This document shows, in pieces, positions 35,975 to 46,009 of a stretch of DNA of 64,000 nt. Each line of letters opens with the position of its first letter. The first letter of the stretch is position 1. The notes beneath the pieces were generated by a model. That model was not told the DNA's origin, did no database searches, and saw nothing but the letters and a program-made list of their open reading frames with translations. This DNA is from Cyclobacterium sp. SYSU L10401 (GTDB lineage Bacteria; Bacteroidota; Bacteroidia; Cytophagales; Cyclobacteriaceae), in the NCBI RefSeq assembly GCF_010993705.1, contig NZ_WOFO01000001.1, forward strand, positions 322,001 through 386,000, read 5' to 3'. The position numbers and the translations under genes are program-made.

Positions 35975-36662
35975 TTTATCCGTAATATTAATAGAATAAG
36001 ACCTTAATAGTTGTTCTTTCAAAAATACTCCTCCATTAAAGGAGGTTCCACATTACAGCCTGACCTTACTATATAACGATTAAGAAACCCACCTATAGGG
36101 ATATACGATTATCAGGCAGATAAATTAATGGCCTAATTCAAAGTTTAAAACTTGATTAAAGAAAATAATAATCCGTTGAAACGGAACCGGGATCTAAAAA
36201 CTGGTTTAAACCAATGTTCTGATGAACAGCTGTTTATAAAGTGAAAATATTTATTTTTTATAATAATTCAAAAAAAATTCATAAAAAAATTCATAAAAAA
36301 ATTGGAAAAAAAAATTGAAAAAAAAGAGTACCGAATCTATCTCAATCTGGCACCTAATTGACCAATTCGAAGTTTCCCAGTGTCATCTAGGTAGCAAATG
36401 TGCCATACAACAGTAAAAGCATTTAGCTTTCCCAATTTTTGCGATATAGGCTGGTTGGTAAGAAAGCAAACAGCACGATGGTTGCCCCTGTGTGGCAGTC
36501 CCGTTTTACTATGTTCTCTCCGCACATACCCTCTCTAGGAGCCCCGGAATGAAAGTTTTATTTTGATAATAGGTCAAGCGTACGTTTAAATAGTCGCACT
36601 CCATCTGTTGTAGTCCAAGAGGGCGGAACCGAATAAATATAAAAATCAGTATCTTTAGGAAT
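35975..36662. other. AT-rich intergenic region
   Basis: 688 bases between divergent genes. It contains an A-rich imperfect tandem repeat (units like AAAAAAATTCAT) at about 36268-36325. Small open frames here show no domain or composition support. It must hold promoters for both flanking genes, but I cannot place them with confidence. Confidence 0.5.
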
Positions 36663-38279
36663 GTGAAAAGCCTCAAGACCTTATACCCTGTTTTCATTCT
36701 TTTAACAACTCTTGGCATTTTAACCGGTTGCGATTTCAATAGTCCCGGTCCGGATGACCATGAAGAACAACAGAACGAACCCTATGAAGGGTTGATCCCG
36801 GATTTTCAGGGTCCGACCTATTCTGACGATTATACCCCTATTTTCAGATGGAGTGATCGTTCCATCTGGAACCTGGCAAATGTTCATGACCCAACCGTGA
36901 TAAAGGATGATGACTATTTTTACATGTATCAGACAAATGCCTCCTATGGAAATGTTCATGAGGCTGGTGGGAATTATCCCGCCCGGCGGTCCAAAGACCT
37001 GGTAAACTGGGAGTATCTTGGTGCTGTCTTTGATTCGGATCCCGCCTGGGTGAAAAATGCGCTGAATAAGATACGGGCTGATATGGACCCGGCGTTACCA
37101 CCCCTTGAAAACCCGGAATACGGGTTTTGGGCTCCGCATATCACAAAAGTTGCAAATACCTTCAGGCTGTACTACAGTGTAGTGGTGCTTAACCCGATTT
37201 TGGGAAATGACGGAAATGAATATTGGACAGAACGTGCCTTTATCGGCCTTGCCGAATCTACCGATCTCTCTGGCAATAATTGGGAAGATAAAGGAATGGT
37301 GATCCACTCGGTGGCTGATGGTGAAGAAACCTATGCGCGTGATGGGGGTTCCGACTGGAGCGGGTATTTTAAGTTCAATGCGATTGATCCATCCTATGTA
37401 GTCACCCCGGAAGGTGAACACTGGCTCATTTACGGTTCCTGGCATTCGGGGCTGGCAGCAGTTGAGGTGGATCCTGTCACCGGCAAACCCATGGAGTTGA
37501 ATACCCTTCCCGATTTTGGCGTCCGAATAGCCGCCCGCGGCCATGTACATGCTAACAGATGGCAGGCACTTGAAGCGCCTGAAATCATCTATAATGAGGA
37601 TACGGGGTATTATTACCTGTTTCTGTCCTACGATGAGTTAGCAGAGGCGTATAATACACGGGTGGCCCGGTCAGAAGATATAACCGGTCCTTATTATGGT
37701 TTGGATGGCGGAAATGTCACAGCGGGAGCGGAGGCTTATCCTGTACTCACACATCCCTATAAATTTGCAGACAGTTATGGATGGGTTGGAATTTCACACC
37801 CCGCAATTTTCCAGGATCCGGATTCTGGAAAATGGTTTTATGCATCGCAAGGGCGTTTACCGCCGGGTATTGCAGGAATTAATGTTTCTAATGCCGTTAT
37901 GATGGGGCATGTGCGGGAAATATACTGGACGGAAGATGGCTGGCCTGTGGTTGCTCCCGAACGGTATGCGGATGTTCCGGATGTTACCATAACGGAAGCG
38001 GATCTCACAGGTAAATGGGAAGAAATTATCCTCAGATATGAATACCAAGCGATGCAGCTTTCTGAAATGATCACCTTACATGAAGATTATTCAGTAAAGG
38101 GGTACCTGAATGGAACCTGGTCTTTTGATGAGGGCTCCCAAACACTCACGATAAATGGCACGAAACTATTGGTTGACAGTGCCTGGGACTGGGAAGTTTC
38201 TCCGAGACGTACCACGGTTACCTATGCAGGCATCTCATCGGCAGGTTTTTCGATCTGGGGTAAGAAAGTTGGAAACTAA
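36663..38279 (+). CDS. GH43 family endo-arabinanase-like lipoprotein
   Basis: 538 residues starting at GTG 36663 (no ATG precedes the signal), with lipobox LTGC. The five-bladed propeller shows the three GH43 catalytic sites: HDPTVIK (base Asp), FNAIDPSYV (pKa-modulating Asp) and EAPEIIYN (acid Glu). The last 110 residues (from about DVPDVTITEADLTGKWEEI) form a C-terminal lipocalin-like domain found on arabinan endo-1,5-alpha-L-arabinosidases. It should cleave arabinan at the envelope. It stands alone, without SusCD neighbours. Confidence 0.87.
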   Translation: MKSLKTLYPVFILLTTLGILTGCDFNSPGPDDHEEQQNEPYEGLIPDFQGPTYSDDYTPIFRWSDRSIWNLANVHDPTVIKDDDYFYMYQTNASYGNVHEAGGNYPARRSKDLVNWEYLGAVFDSDPAWVKNALNKIRADMDPALPPLENPEYGFWAPHITKVANTFRLYYSVVVLNPILGNDGNEYWTERAFIGLAESTDLSGNNWEDKGMVIHSVADGEETYARDGGSDWSGYFKFNAIDPSYVVTPEGEHWLIYGSWHSGLAAVEVDPVTGKPMELNTLPDFGVRIAARGHVHANRWQALEAPEIIYNEDTGYYYLFLSYDELAEAYNTRVARSEDITGPYYGLDGGNVTAGAEAYPVLTHPYKFADSYGWVGISHPAIFQDPDSGKWFYASQGRLPPGIAGINVSNAVMMGHVREIYWTEDGWPVVAPERYADVPDVTITEADLTGKWEEIILRYEYQAMQLSEMITLHEDYSVKGYLNGTWSFDEGSQTLTINGTKLLVDSAWDWEVSPRRTTVTYAGISSAGFSIWGKKVGN

Positions 38280-38661
38280 TAGTTGATTGTTAACTGAATC
38301 TGAATGAGGGGGAACCCGGTGCAATTGCATAATCCCTGGGAAAAAAGTCTGATCCCGATGGACAGGCATTTCCACGGGACAGGCTGCCCAGACAGCATCA
38401 GGGTTACCCCTGCGCTTAAGGGTACCGAAAGAAATCGGCACATGTTTCGCCCGTTGGAACGGTCAACTTTTTGACCTATATTCACCATTCCAGGAACATA
38501 AATTGTATATAAGAATTAGGCAAAATATCCGTAAATCGAAGGGTTTTAGCTCGTATCAAATGCTGTGCTTAACAGAAGGTTTGGTGCTTCCCAATCGCCT
38601 AATTTCATATACTAACCGTTAGCGGTAATGTTTGCTTAACACCCTAAAAGAAACCGTAAAT
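38280..38661. other. Intergenic region without a gene
   Basis: 382 bases between the GH43 gene and the isomerase-like gene. It is GC-richer at the left with scattered short inverted repeats (for example ACCGTTAGCGGT near 38615) and AT-rich at the right. No RNA gene or domain-bearing frame is recognised. Confidence 0.5.
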
Positions 38662-39564
38662 ATGAACAAGAAAAGAAGAAATTTATTACGTAGCGCGGCA
38701 CTCGCACCGATTTTATTAGGTTCTCGCCACCTGTTCTCAAGCCCATTAATGAATACCTTGGCCCCGTCCAGATTACAATATAGCATCAATGCCTATACTT
38801 TCAATTCCTTGCTAAGAAGTGGTGAAATGACCTTTTTTGATATGATGGAGTTTGCCGCTACGCTCGGTTTAAATGCAGTTGACTTAACAGGCTATTATTT
38901 TTCTGATTATCCTGAAATACCAGACGATAAAACATTGTTTCAGTTAAAGAAGAAAGCATTACAATTAGGGTTAAATATTTCATGGACAGGGGTAAGGAAT
39001 AACTTTGTAAATCCGGATAAAAATTCAAGAGCATCTGATATTGAATTGATAAAAAATTGGTTGCAAGTATCATCAAAGCTTGGAGCTTCCATTATGCGCA
39101 TTTTTGCCGGAAATGGAAAACACGAAGGATACTCCAGAGACGAAGTGAAAGAATGGATGGTGTCAGACTTTAAAGCCTGTGCCAGATATGCCGAAGAAAC
39201 AGGCGTTATGGCAGGCATGCAACACCACAATGATTTTTTATACGAAGCGGATGAAATTATCGATATTTTAAAAAGAGTGGACTCGGATTGGTTTGGATTA
39301 ATTTTGGATATTGGTAGTTTAAGAAGAGGTGATCCGTATAAAGAAATTCAAAAATTGGCGCCTTATGCAAATTACTGGTTTATTAAAGAATTGGTTTATG
39401 TGGATGGGATTGCGGAACCTGTTGATATGAAAAAGATTGCAAAAATATTAAAAGACGTAAATTATACCGGTTACATTTCTTTCGAAAGCTTGACCGACGG
39501 CGACCCCAAACAAATTGTAACCTCTATGTATAATGATTTTAGAACAGCGTATGAAAAGCGCTGA
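38662..39564 (+). CDS. Sugar phosphate isomerase/epimerase-like TIM-barrel protein
   Basis: 300 residues from ATG 38662 (MNKKRRNLLRSAALAP), a twin-arginine-like signal. The rest is an AP-endonuclease-2 / xylose-isomerase-like barrel: EFAATLGLNAVDLTGYY, GASIMRIFAGNGKH, GMQHHNDFLYEADEI, LILDIGSL and YISFESLTDGD, with metal-ligand candidates E/H/D/E along these strands. Probably an exported sugar isomerase or hydroxypyruvate-isomerase-like enzyme. Base composition is more AT-rich than the GH43 gene before it. Confidence 0.82.
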   Translation: MNKKRRNLLRSAALAPILLGSRHLFSSPLMNTLAPSRLQYSINAYTFNSLLRSGEMTFFDMMEFAATLGLNAVDLTGYYFSDYPEIPDDKTLFQLKKKALQLGLNISWTGVRNNFVNPDKNSRASDIELIKNWLQVSSKLGASIMRIFAGNGKHEGYSRDEVKEWMVSDFKACARYAEETGVMAGMQHHNDFLYEADEIIDILKRVDSDWFGLILDIGSLRRGDPYKEIQKLAPYANYWFIKELVYVDGIAEPVDMKKIAKILKDVNYTGYISFESLTDGDPKQIVTSMYNDFRTAYEKR

Positions 39565-40001
39565 AATGAAACCAATTACCACCTATAGAAATATACCGCT
39601 AATGAATGGTGTAGACGGCCCGGCCAGATTCCTCTGACGGGGAGCGCCTGATATACCATTGGGGTTTGGGCCTCGTAGCCTCCCAGGTCCCGGCCCTTCG
39701 CTAAAGGGATCATTTCTTTACGCTCAGTCCCAGTTCACTGGATTATATGTTGCTTATTGATGTAATAGGAAAGCATGGATTCAAAAGCCTTCGCATTCAG
39801 CTTTTCAATAGTCACCACCTCATAGATGCAGTATTGTTGACAACCAATATTTTGACGTTAAAAAAATGAGGACAAACTGTTGTTGGTCTTAAAAAATACC
39901 GTTTTTTGATAGACACGGTTGGTTAATGGTGGTTCCACTCCCTCTAAAATCAAAAACAACCGGTACTGAACTTTCAACCCAAGCAGTTGGAAAAACATCG
40001 T
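39565..40001. other. Intergenic region with possible decayed gene end
   Basis: 437 bases. On the minus strand about 39740-39850 reads as a short protein-like tail (IEKLNAKAFESMLSYYINKQ) with no start or recognisable family, possibly a gene remnant. Nothing else is identified. Confidence 0.4.
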
Positions 40002-40466
40002 CTAGTAAGTCAATAACAAAAACCCTTTTTTGTCCGTGACTCGAAATTCCTTTTTTCCTTTAAGGAAACGAGGGTAATCTCGTTTTAAGCGTGTGCCATC
40101 TACTACCCAAACCATATTGCGGTAAAACTTTTCTCGGGTCTCCCGCTCCTTTGGGTCAATAGGGGAGTGTTGAAACTCAATCACAAGACTATGAGCACTT
40201 CGGATATCCGCAATATGTTTTTCGCCTGTATTTTCGTCTAGTAAGGAGACTTCTTGCCATTCTATGGGGTAATTATTTTTCCAGGAGCGATGCCACTCAG
40301 TTTCCGGTTCCCACCATGGGTTACAGTTTCGAGATGCTTGATGTGCCCAATGATTAATTTTACGTTCCCCGCATTTTGCAATTAATTCTGCACTGCAACT
40401 GGGGCAAATTCCATTAACCCCTTTAGTAGCTTCAGCTTTAGTACCATTTACTATTGCAAACTTCAT
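40002..40466 (-). CDS. CoiA-like competence/nuclease family protein
   Basis: 154 residues from ATG 40466 (MKFAIVNGTKAEA). It contains the zinc-binding CPSC...C and HWAH-x-C segments, WEPETEWHRSWKN, and the PD-(D/E)XK-like core ADIRSAHSLVIEFQHSPI of the CoiA family. CoiA promotes recombination during natural transformation in Firmicutes; short Bacteroidota versions like this have no proven role. The start overlaps the end of the PLDc_N gene by 4 bases. Confidence 0.8.
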   Translation of the reverse strand: MKFAIVNGTKAEATKGVNGICPSCSAELIAKCGERKINHWAHQASRNCNPWWEPETEWHRSWKNNYPIEWQEVSLLDENTGEKHIADIRSAHSLVIEFQHSPIDPKERETREKFYRNMVWVVDGTRLKRDYPRFLKGKKEFRVTDKKGFLLLTY

Positions 40467-40660
40467 TGTTTCTTTTTGATCGGAGCCAGTAACAGATAAA
40501 AAATCCAGGCAAACCAAGATATAAAAATCACAGCTAATACCCAAGCCAATTTCTCGCTTCCAGTGGTTTTACTGGAGCTGATTACGATTATTATCGGGAA
40601 TAGCCAGATTAATCCAATTATTGTTAAAAACGCCAATCCATCAAGCCCTGAATTTTCCAT
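40463..40660 (-). CDS. PLDc_N domain small membrane protein
   Basis: 65 residues with two membrane helices separated by SSSKTTGSEKLAWVLAVIF, the typical pattern of the phospholipase-D-nuclease N-terminal (PLDc_N) family of short membrane proteins. Its stop overlaps the CoiA-like start (ATGA), so the two are cotranscribed. Role unknown. Confidence 0.8.
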   Translation of the reverse strand: MENSGLDGLAFLTIIGLIWLFPIIIVISSSKTTGSEKLAWVLAVIFISWFAWIFYLLLAPIKKKQ

Positions 40661-41229
40661 CTCTTATTGTTTTTAAAATTTAGGGTACCTCACCAGCTTT
40701 GTTGTCCATTCATTTTTTTACCCGTAGATTGTTTGGTGTTTTCAAAACTTCGTTCTTAAAAGTAATACCTCTATCCAAAAATAGCAAGATCATACGTTTG
40801 AATTGATTGACTTAAAAACGAACCCTAAAAAAATATGCACATCAATACCAGGGCATATTAAGGCCATAAGGAGTCAAGTAGAGCAAAGGTCATCTGGAAT
40901 CTTTTAGAGTTCTCATGCCTTGTTTTAGGGCAATCGGGAGGAACTGTAAGGAGGATTCTCTATTATAGCTAGTTGGTAGGTCCTATGTAAAACACCCATT
41001 TCTTGATTAAATACCTAGGGATGGCTACAAACAAAAAAAGCCACAGAAATTAATCTGTAGTTCTCTTTAGGTTTTAAAATGATGACAGATAATAAAAAAA
41101 ATTACTCTTTACCCATACAACATTTTGGCCAACATTTTACGAAAAATGTTTCTTTATAGTAGTTGATTGTCCCAGTCTTAGGCCCTAACTAAAGCCCCTT
41201 CAAGACTGAGGAGAATCAGATGCTCCCCC
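40661..41229. other. Intergenic region without a gene
   Basis: 569 bases of AT-rich sequence between the PLDc_N gene and the GIY-YIG remnant. No domain-bearing frame, tRNA or clear terminator was recognised. It is the last native chromosomal stretch before the integrated element. Confidence 0.5.
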
Positions 41230-41481
41230 TCATTTTTTCCATCCGTTCAGAATGATTTCTCGGATAAATTTTCTGGATTTTTGACTTTTAATGAATCTTT
41301 CCGCTTTGATTGCTTCGGTGCGTGAGGGAAAGGCTATTGAAATTTTCACCACCCATGGAATACCGCATTGCGTCCAGATGTTGTTCTTTTCGGGATCATT
41401 GTGGAAACTGAGTCTATTACCCGTGTCTTCCGTTTGACCAACGTAATACTTGTCGATGGTTTCAGAATAAAGGATATATAC
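41230..41481 (-). pseudogene. GIY-YIG endonuclease gene lacking a start codon
   Basis: 84 codons to TGA 41230 read VYILYSETIDKYYVGQTED and later FHNDPEKNNIWTQCGIPW, a full GIY-YIG domain with Y, G and the later Arg/Glu positions present. The frame is closed by TAA directly before the Val codon, so the usual first few residues and start codon are missing. It lies 30 bases from the tRNA-Asn terminator and 55 from the att repeat. A non-standard start cannot be excluded, but loss of the 5' end is simpler. Confidence 0.68.
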
Positions 41482-41510
41482 TTAATGCTGATCCACGCAT
41501 AAATATATAA

Positions 41511-41535
41511 AAAAACCTGCCATTGGCAGGTTTTT
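41511..41535. terminator. Hairpin terminator adjoining the left att repeat
   Basis: AAAAACCTGCC-ATT-GGCAGGTTTTT, a perfect 11-bp stem. On the minus strand it directly follows the tRNA-Asn 3' fragment, so it is probably the original terminator of the chromosomal tRNA-Asn gene, left behind when the element inserted. Confidence 0.85.
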
Positions 41536-41581
41536 GCTCCTCCTCTTGGGCTCGAACCAAGGACCCTCTGATTAACAGTCA
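41536..41581 (-). repeat. Left attachment repeat: 3' part of tRNA-Asn(GUU)
   Basis: 46 bases identical to 62135-62180. Read on the minus strand it is the 3' part of a tRNA: anticodon loop CTGTTAA (GTT, Asn) within TGA...TCA, T arm CTTGG-TTCGAGC-CCAAG and acceptor strand AGGAGGA. The 5' half (D arm, TCCTCCT acceptor strand) is absent on its right, so it is a truncated copy made by site-specific integration. Confidence 0.9.
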
Positions 41582-41743
41582 TAAAATACACACAAACTAA
41601 AAATATAAAAAATATTAATAAGTATCACTCAAGGCCCTCAAAACCTTTAATTTATCCCTTTTATTTTCCTTAATGCTTGTTGTTTACTTTGCGTTATTAT
41701 GCTAACTTTGTGTTACAAACGTGTTACATTTTAACTCAAGGTT

Positions 41744-42970
41744 ATGAAAACAGCCGAAGCAAATATTTATTTGGATGAACTGAGACCAAAGAAAAACGGC
41801 AAATGTTCCGTTAAAATCAAAATCACATTCAACCGGAAACGCAGATACTTTTCAACCGGGATTGATTTAACACCTGAGGAATTTCATAAGGTGATGGAGA
41901 ACAAACGAAGGAATGTGGAGCAGAAAGAAATTCATTTGAAACTAAACTATTTTTATACCAAGGCGGTGAATACCTTGAAAAACCTCAATGTATTTACTTT
42001 TGATGCTTTTGAAGAACAGTTTTTTGAGCAGCGTAACACGCAAAATAGCGTTTCCTTTGCATTTGAAAAGTATATCGACCAATTGAAGGCTGAAAAAAGG
42101 TTGGGGACCGCTGTAAGCTATGAATGTGCAAAAAACAGCTTAGCGGGTTACAAAAAGGATTTGACTTTCGCAGAGGTAACACCAAGCCTTTTGAAAAAAT
42201 ATGAAAGTTGGATGCTTGAACGCAACAAAAGCGTTTCTACCGTTGGCATCTACCTTAGAAGTTTAAAAGCCGTTTACAATGTTCAAAATATTGACAAAAG
42301 CATTTATCCATTTGGTGAAGGGAAGAATAAATATTCTATCCCAACAGGTAGGAATATTAAAAAAGCATTGACCGTTGAAGAAATAGCAAAAATTTACAAT
42401 TATGAGGCCAAACCTGGAACTACTAAAGAAATGGCAAAAGATTATTGGCTCTTTCTTTATTTGTGCAATGGCATGAATGTGAAAGACTTTTGTTTGCTAA
42501 AATGGGAAAACATTGACGGTGATATGCTGACTTATAGAAGGGCGAAAACCGTAAGAAGCAAAAAACAAAGCAAATCCATTTCGGTAGCATTAAAACCAGA
42601 AACCCTGGAAATCATAAAAAAATGGGGGGTGCCTTCACTTTCAAGTGAGGCTTATATTTTTCCACACCTTCAGCCCGGAATGAGTGCAGAAAAAGAACGG
42701 GGAACGTACCAGCAGTTAACTAAAACCATAAATAAGTACATCAAACAAATAGCTTCTGAATTGAAAATAAATAAAAATGTAACTACCTACTATGCCCGGC
42801 ATAGCTTTGCTACTGTACTAAAGCGTTCAGGAGCTAAAATTGAAATGATTAGCGAGCTATTGGGCCACAGCTCCGTAGATGTTACAGAAAGTTATTTGGA
42901 TAGCTTTGAAAAGGAGCAAATTCAAAAGGAAACAGATGTTCTCACGTTCGGTTTCAGAAAGGCAAATTAG
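41744..42970 (+). CDS. Tyrosine recombinase (integrase) of element A
   Basis: 408 residues with an N-terminal arm-binding domain, a SAM-like core-binding domain (about 100-200) and a catalytic domain: NGMNVKDFCLLKW (Arg-box region), then YYARHSFATVLKRSG (H-x-x-R) and LGHSSVDVTESYLD with the nucleophile Tyr. It should recombine attP with the tRNA-Asn attB. A TAACTTTG box at 41703-41710 with a weak -33 provides a likely promoter 34 bases upstream. Complete; related to the second integrase at 62347. Confidence 0.95.
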   Translation: MKTAEANIYLDELRPKKNGKCSVKIKITFNRKRRYFSTGIDLTPEEFHKVMENKRRNVEQKEIHLKLNYFYTKAVNTLKNLNVFTFDAFEEQFFEQRNTQNSVSFAFEKYIDQLKAEKRLGTAVSYECAKNSLAGYKKDLTFAEVTPSLLKKYESWMLERNKSVSTVGIYLRSLKAVYNVQNIDKSIYPFGEGKNKYSIPTGRNIKKALTVEEIAKIYNYEAKPGTTKEMAKDYWLFLYLCNGMNVKDFCLLKWENIDGDMLTYRRAKTVRSKKQSKSISVALKPETLEIIKKWGVPSLSSEAYIFPHLQPGMSAEKERGTYQQLTKTINKYIKQIASELKINKNVTTYYARHSFATVLKRSGAKIEMISELLGHSSVDVTESYLDSFEKEQIQKETDVLTFGFRKAN

Positions 42971-43625
42971 GGTTAAAAAGGCAGTTTCTACTTTTGGACC
43001 AGGTAAATGGATTGGCCTTGCTGGCGGTGAAAAGGAAAGTAAATGTTTATACATAACTAACTAATCAAATGTTGTAAAATACTGACATTTAAAATCTAGA
43101 ATCTTTATGCCAAACGGAATGAGTTTTGAAAAGCATTTCACTTTTATTGTTAGAAAAAATAAATCGAAAAATTGTTACGTCAAGTTATGAGCGAAGGAGG
43201 GTTGAATATAAATATTTCGAAAAATGAATGATTTACCATTATTTGTTTCTCTTTTTGTAGAAATCATAGAGATTTAGTATGGGTAGTATTTTTGACCCTA
43301 CTTCTTCAAGAGAAATATTATTTGGGTGTTTTTTGAGTTAATCCAAAAATTAAACGAAGACGTTCGAAAAAATAAGTATCCAAAATTCTTTCCAAATTGA
43401 CTAAAATTATTTAGAACTAATCTAAATTAAGTATATAATAAAAAAAAGTAATAAAAGCCTCGTTAAAAGGCAAAAAAAAATGTCAAAGAATAATAACTTA
43501 TGAAGTTAGTATATTTAGTGGTAGGGGAGGATCATACGACAAATTGGAATAAATACAACCCAGGTCCACGCCAAAATTGTGGACTAAACCAATGGAAATT
43601 CCTCCAATAAAATCCAGATAGGTCT
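42971..43625. other. AT-rich gap with one tiny open frame
   Basis: 655 bases between integrase and the 260-residue gene. A 36-codon frame (43500-43610, MKLVYLVVGED...) sits 15 bases before the next gene but has no supporting homology that I recognise. Nothing else is identified; the region could contain arm-type integrase sites. Confidence 0.4.
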
Positions 43626-44408
43626 ATGAGCGAAAAACCTGAATTCGAAGAACTTCTATTTAAATATATAGAATTCTATGAGCAAGAACAGAAGGAGATA
43701 GTTAAAGAGGATAAGGAAAGATTAGAGAATTCGCCAGATATTATTTCTGATTTCATAGAAATGTTTAATGAATCCATGTCTTTAAGACAAGACTCAAGAT
43801 TTTTTTGGCTAATAATTAGGTATGGGGCACCCAATAATTTCAAATTGCTTCTTGAATGGTTAACCCATGAATTGGCTACCAATAAATCCGTTGAAAAACA
43901 AGATAACCTGGGACAGAGCCAGGAAAATATAATTCGTTTTTTAATTGAAAAGGGTGTATTACAAACCCAAGACATTCAAAAGATGATCACAGTACTGAAG
44001 AGACGAGAAATTAGCGGCTACCCAGATCGTCCACGAAAACTTCTTGAGTTTCATTTACATGAAATTGAAAAAGTAGATCGTCTTGATACTGAAAATATTT
44101 CATACATCGAGAACAAAATTAGATTCAGTGCAAAGCATTATGTTTTGGCATTTATTTTTGATTCGTACGCCACAGGAAAAATTCTTCCGAATGGACAGAA
44201 GCAAAAATTAGAACAAATAGGCAATTCCCGTATAGGAATAGGGAAAGGAAATCGCTTTTATAAAGCCTTTAATGAGATAATAACCAAAGACCTAAACTCG
44301 AAAACCAATCTTAAAAATATCGGGGGAGACGATTGGAGAAATGCAGTCATTAGACTTTCAAAAGTCCCTGATTTAGTTGAAAAATACTTAATAAAAAAAG
44401 GTCTTTAA
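43626..44408 (+). CDS. Element-encoded protein of unknown function
   Basis: 260 residues, mostly helical and charged, without signal or membrane segments. The last third (YVLAFIFDSYATGKILPNGQKQKLEQIG, then GNRFYKAFNEI) resembles proteins found between integrase and excisionase genes in other Bacteroidota elements, from general familiarity only. No catalytic motif is visible. A DNA-mobilisation or regulatory role is possible. Confidence 0.65.
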   Translation: MSEKPEFEELLFKYIEFYEQEQKEIVKEDKERLENSPDIISDFIEMFNESMSLRQDSRFFWLIIRYGAPNNFKLLLEWLTHELATNKSVEKQDNLGQSQENIIRFLIEKGVLQTQDIQKMITVLKRREISGYPDRPRKLLEFHLHEIEKVDRLDTENISYIENKIRFSAKHYVLAFIFDSYATGKILPNGQKQKLEQIGNSRIGIGKGNRFYKAFNEIITKDLNSKTNLKNIGGDDWRNAVIRLSKVPDLVEKYLIKKGL

Positions 44409-44491
44409 TTAAGGGCAAACAAAGGGCACTGCCCCGAAGTGCGCCGAAAAATGCCCCTTGATTTTTGTGCATCATTCAAAACCATTTGATT

Positions 44492-44836
44492 ATGCACAAT
44501 TTAGTATTAAGTCCAATTGACCCGGAAGTACTTATACGCAAAATATCGGATCAGGTAACCGAGAATATCCTAAAAGCAATTAGGTCCGAACGAGGCCCAG
44601 AGGAGGAACAGGAAAAACTTTTGACGGTACAGGAAGCAGCCGAATTCCTTAACCTAAAGGTACCCACCATTTATTCCAAAGTTAGCCGGGGTGAATTGCC
44701 AGTGATGAAAAGATCCAAACGACTTTATTTCTCTAGAAATGAGCTGATGGGTTACTTGAAGAAGGGGGCCAGAAAATCTAATTTCGCTATTCAAGATGAG
44801 GCTGAAAACTTTCTCAAAAACAAAGCAAAATCCTAA
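44492..44836 (+). CDS. Excisionase-family helix-turn-helix protein
   Basis: 114 residues from ATG 44492; an earlier TTG frame start at 44465 is less likely. The HTH_17/excisionase domain covers about residues 50-105: LLTVQEAAEFLNLKVPTIY, GELPVMKRSKRLYFSR. In related elements this protein helps excision or controls the following replication gene. Its stop overlaps the next start by one base (TAATG), so both are cotranslated. Confidence 0.82.
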   Translation: MHNLVLSPIDPEVLIRKISDQVTENILKAIRSERGPEEEQEKLLTVQEAAEFLNLKVPTIYSKVSRGELPVMKRSKRLYFSRNELMGYLKKGARKSNFAIQDEAENFLKNKAKS

Positions 44837-45684
44837 TGCTTTGTGGTATCAAGTTAAAATTGGATTCCAGAGCCATTTCTCAGCTTCTAAGTAATCCGGG
44901 TCTTGAATTCCAGCAAACAGTAAACTGCCAGACGGGAGAAGTTAACTCAAAGAGATTCTGGGATGAAGATGGTATTTCCATTTTGATTAAAAGCCTGGGG
45001 TACGGCTATCTTAAAGGAAGCCTACACAAATATAAGAATAATGGCTTTCATAACTATGATGATTTTACTTGGCCAGAAGTTTTTGAAACAATTCAAAGGC
45101 TTTCCGATAGGACAAAGTTAAATATAATAAACCTGGGCCTGATTCAACTTGAATGGGGATTAAATATAACCCTGGATTTTGATCCCAACCTACTTTTATC
45201 CGGGCTTGTTAGGCATTATGGTAGTCCATTCAAAAGAATGTACGTATTTCCAGGATGCCATTACGTGGCAAACCATAATGATTATGATGTGAAAATCTAC
45301 AACAAATCTGCTCAAAATAGTCTTTCTTCCCATCTTTTGAGGTATGAGCTATCATCCAATAAAGCTCGATACTTTAACCATTTTGGAATTAATTGCCTGG
45401 GAAATCTCGAAAATAAACACCATCAATGCCAGCTATTTCACTCCCTTCTAAATGAATGGAAAAACATCTTGTTGATTGACCCCCTAATTAACAGCTACGA
45501 AGCAAAATCTAAGAATGAAAAGTTAAGATTGGCAAACTGGAAAAACCCTTCATTCTGGAATCATTCAAGTAGAAGGGTAAGGTCATACCACCTAGAACAA
45601 TATGAAAAATTTTTACTCCAAAAAGGTATGTGTATTAAGGGGGATCTTGGAGAGCTATTAAAGGAAAAGTTTATTCACCTGTAA
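44836..45684 (+). CDS. Putative rolling-circle-type replication protein
   Basis: 282 residues. The middle part has DYDVKIYNKSAQ followed by LLRYELSSNKARYF, the K-x-Y-x-K ... R-Y-E pattern seen in gene II/X-type phage and plasmid replication initiators, and many tryptophan and histidine residues lie in between. I do not see a firm HUH motif, so the call is tentative. It follows the excisionase gene with a one-base overlap; a strongly structured, possible origin-like region lies 330 bases downstream. Confidence 0.5.
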   Translation: MLCGIKLKLDSRAISQLLSNPGLEFQQTVNCQTGEVNSKRFWDEDGISILIKSLGYGYLKGSLHKYKNNGFHNYDDFTWPEVFETIQRLSDRTKLNIINLGLIQLEWGLNITLDFDPNLLLSGLVRHYGSPFKRMYVFPGCHYVANHNDYDVKIYNKSAQNSLSSHLLRYELSSNKARYFNHFGINCLGNLENKHHQCQLFHSLLNEWKNILLIDPLINSYEAKSKNEKLRLANWKNPSFWNHSSRRVRSYHLEQYEKFLLQKGMCIKGDLGELLKEKFIHL

Positions 45685-45787
45685 CGATTTCACACTACAT
45701 CCTAGGAGTGAATTCGTTACGAAGATTAAAAGAAGCATTGAATTATGAAAAGTCAAATCAGTTTTGGCCATAAAAAAATTCTTTTAG

Positions 45788-45949
45788 CTGACAAAGAGCT
45801 CTAATTTGTGGAGCACTGCTGATGCGAAAATGAATGCAACTGAAGCGGCAATACTTGCAGGGTATAGTGAGCATTCTGTAAGGCAACAAGGATATAAAAA
45901 TCTTACAATACCTGATATTTTTAAGTACATTCAACTTAATACCAAGTAA
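45788..45949 (+). pseudogene. Terminase small subunit remnant 1
   Basis: A frame ending at TAA 45947 contains AKMNATEAAILAGYSEHSVRQQ, the hallmark of the Terminase_2 (phage small terminase) family helix-turn-helix. The sequence before it (LTKSSNLWS) is degraded and the sequence after it ends within 20 residues, against about 150 or more in intact proteins. A second remnant lies at 46922-47344. Confidence 0.7.
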
Positions 45950-46009
45950 ACTAATTGCAGAAATCCCAATTTCATGATCTATTGATAATCGATTATATCT
46001 TATTATCGC

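Noticed and set aside
36268-36325. Short A-rich tandem units as a CRISPR-like array
   Set aside because: Units are 12 bases of low-complexity sequence with no spacers; no cas gene is near. No CRISPR array was found in the window.
38280-38661. Possible riboswitch upstream of the isomerase-like gene
   Set aside because: Small hairpins are present but no known aptamer signature could be recognised.
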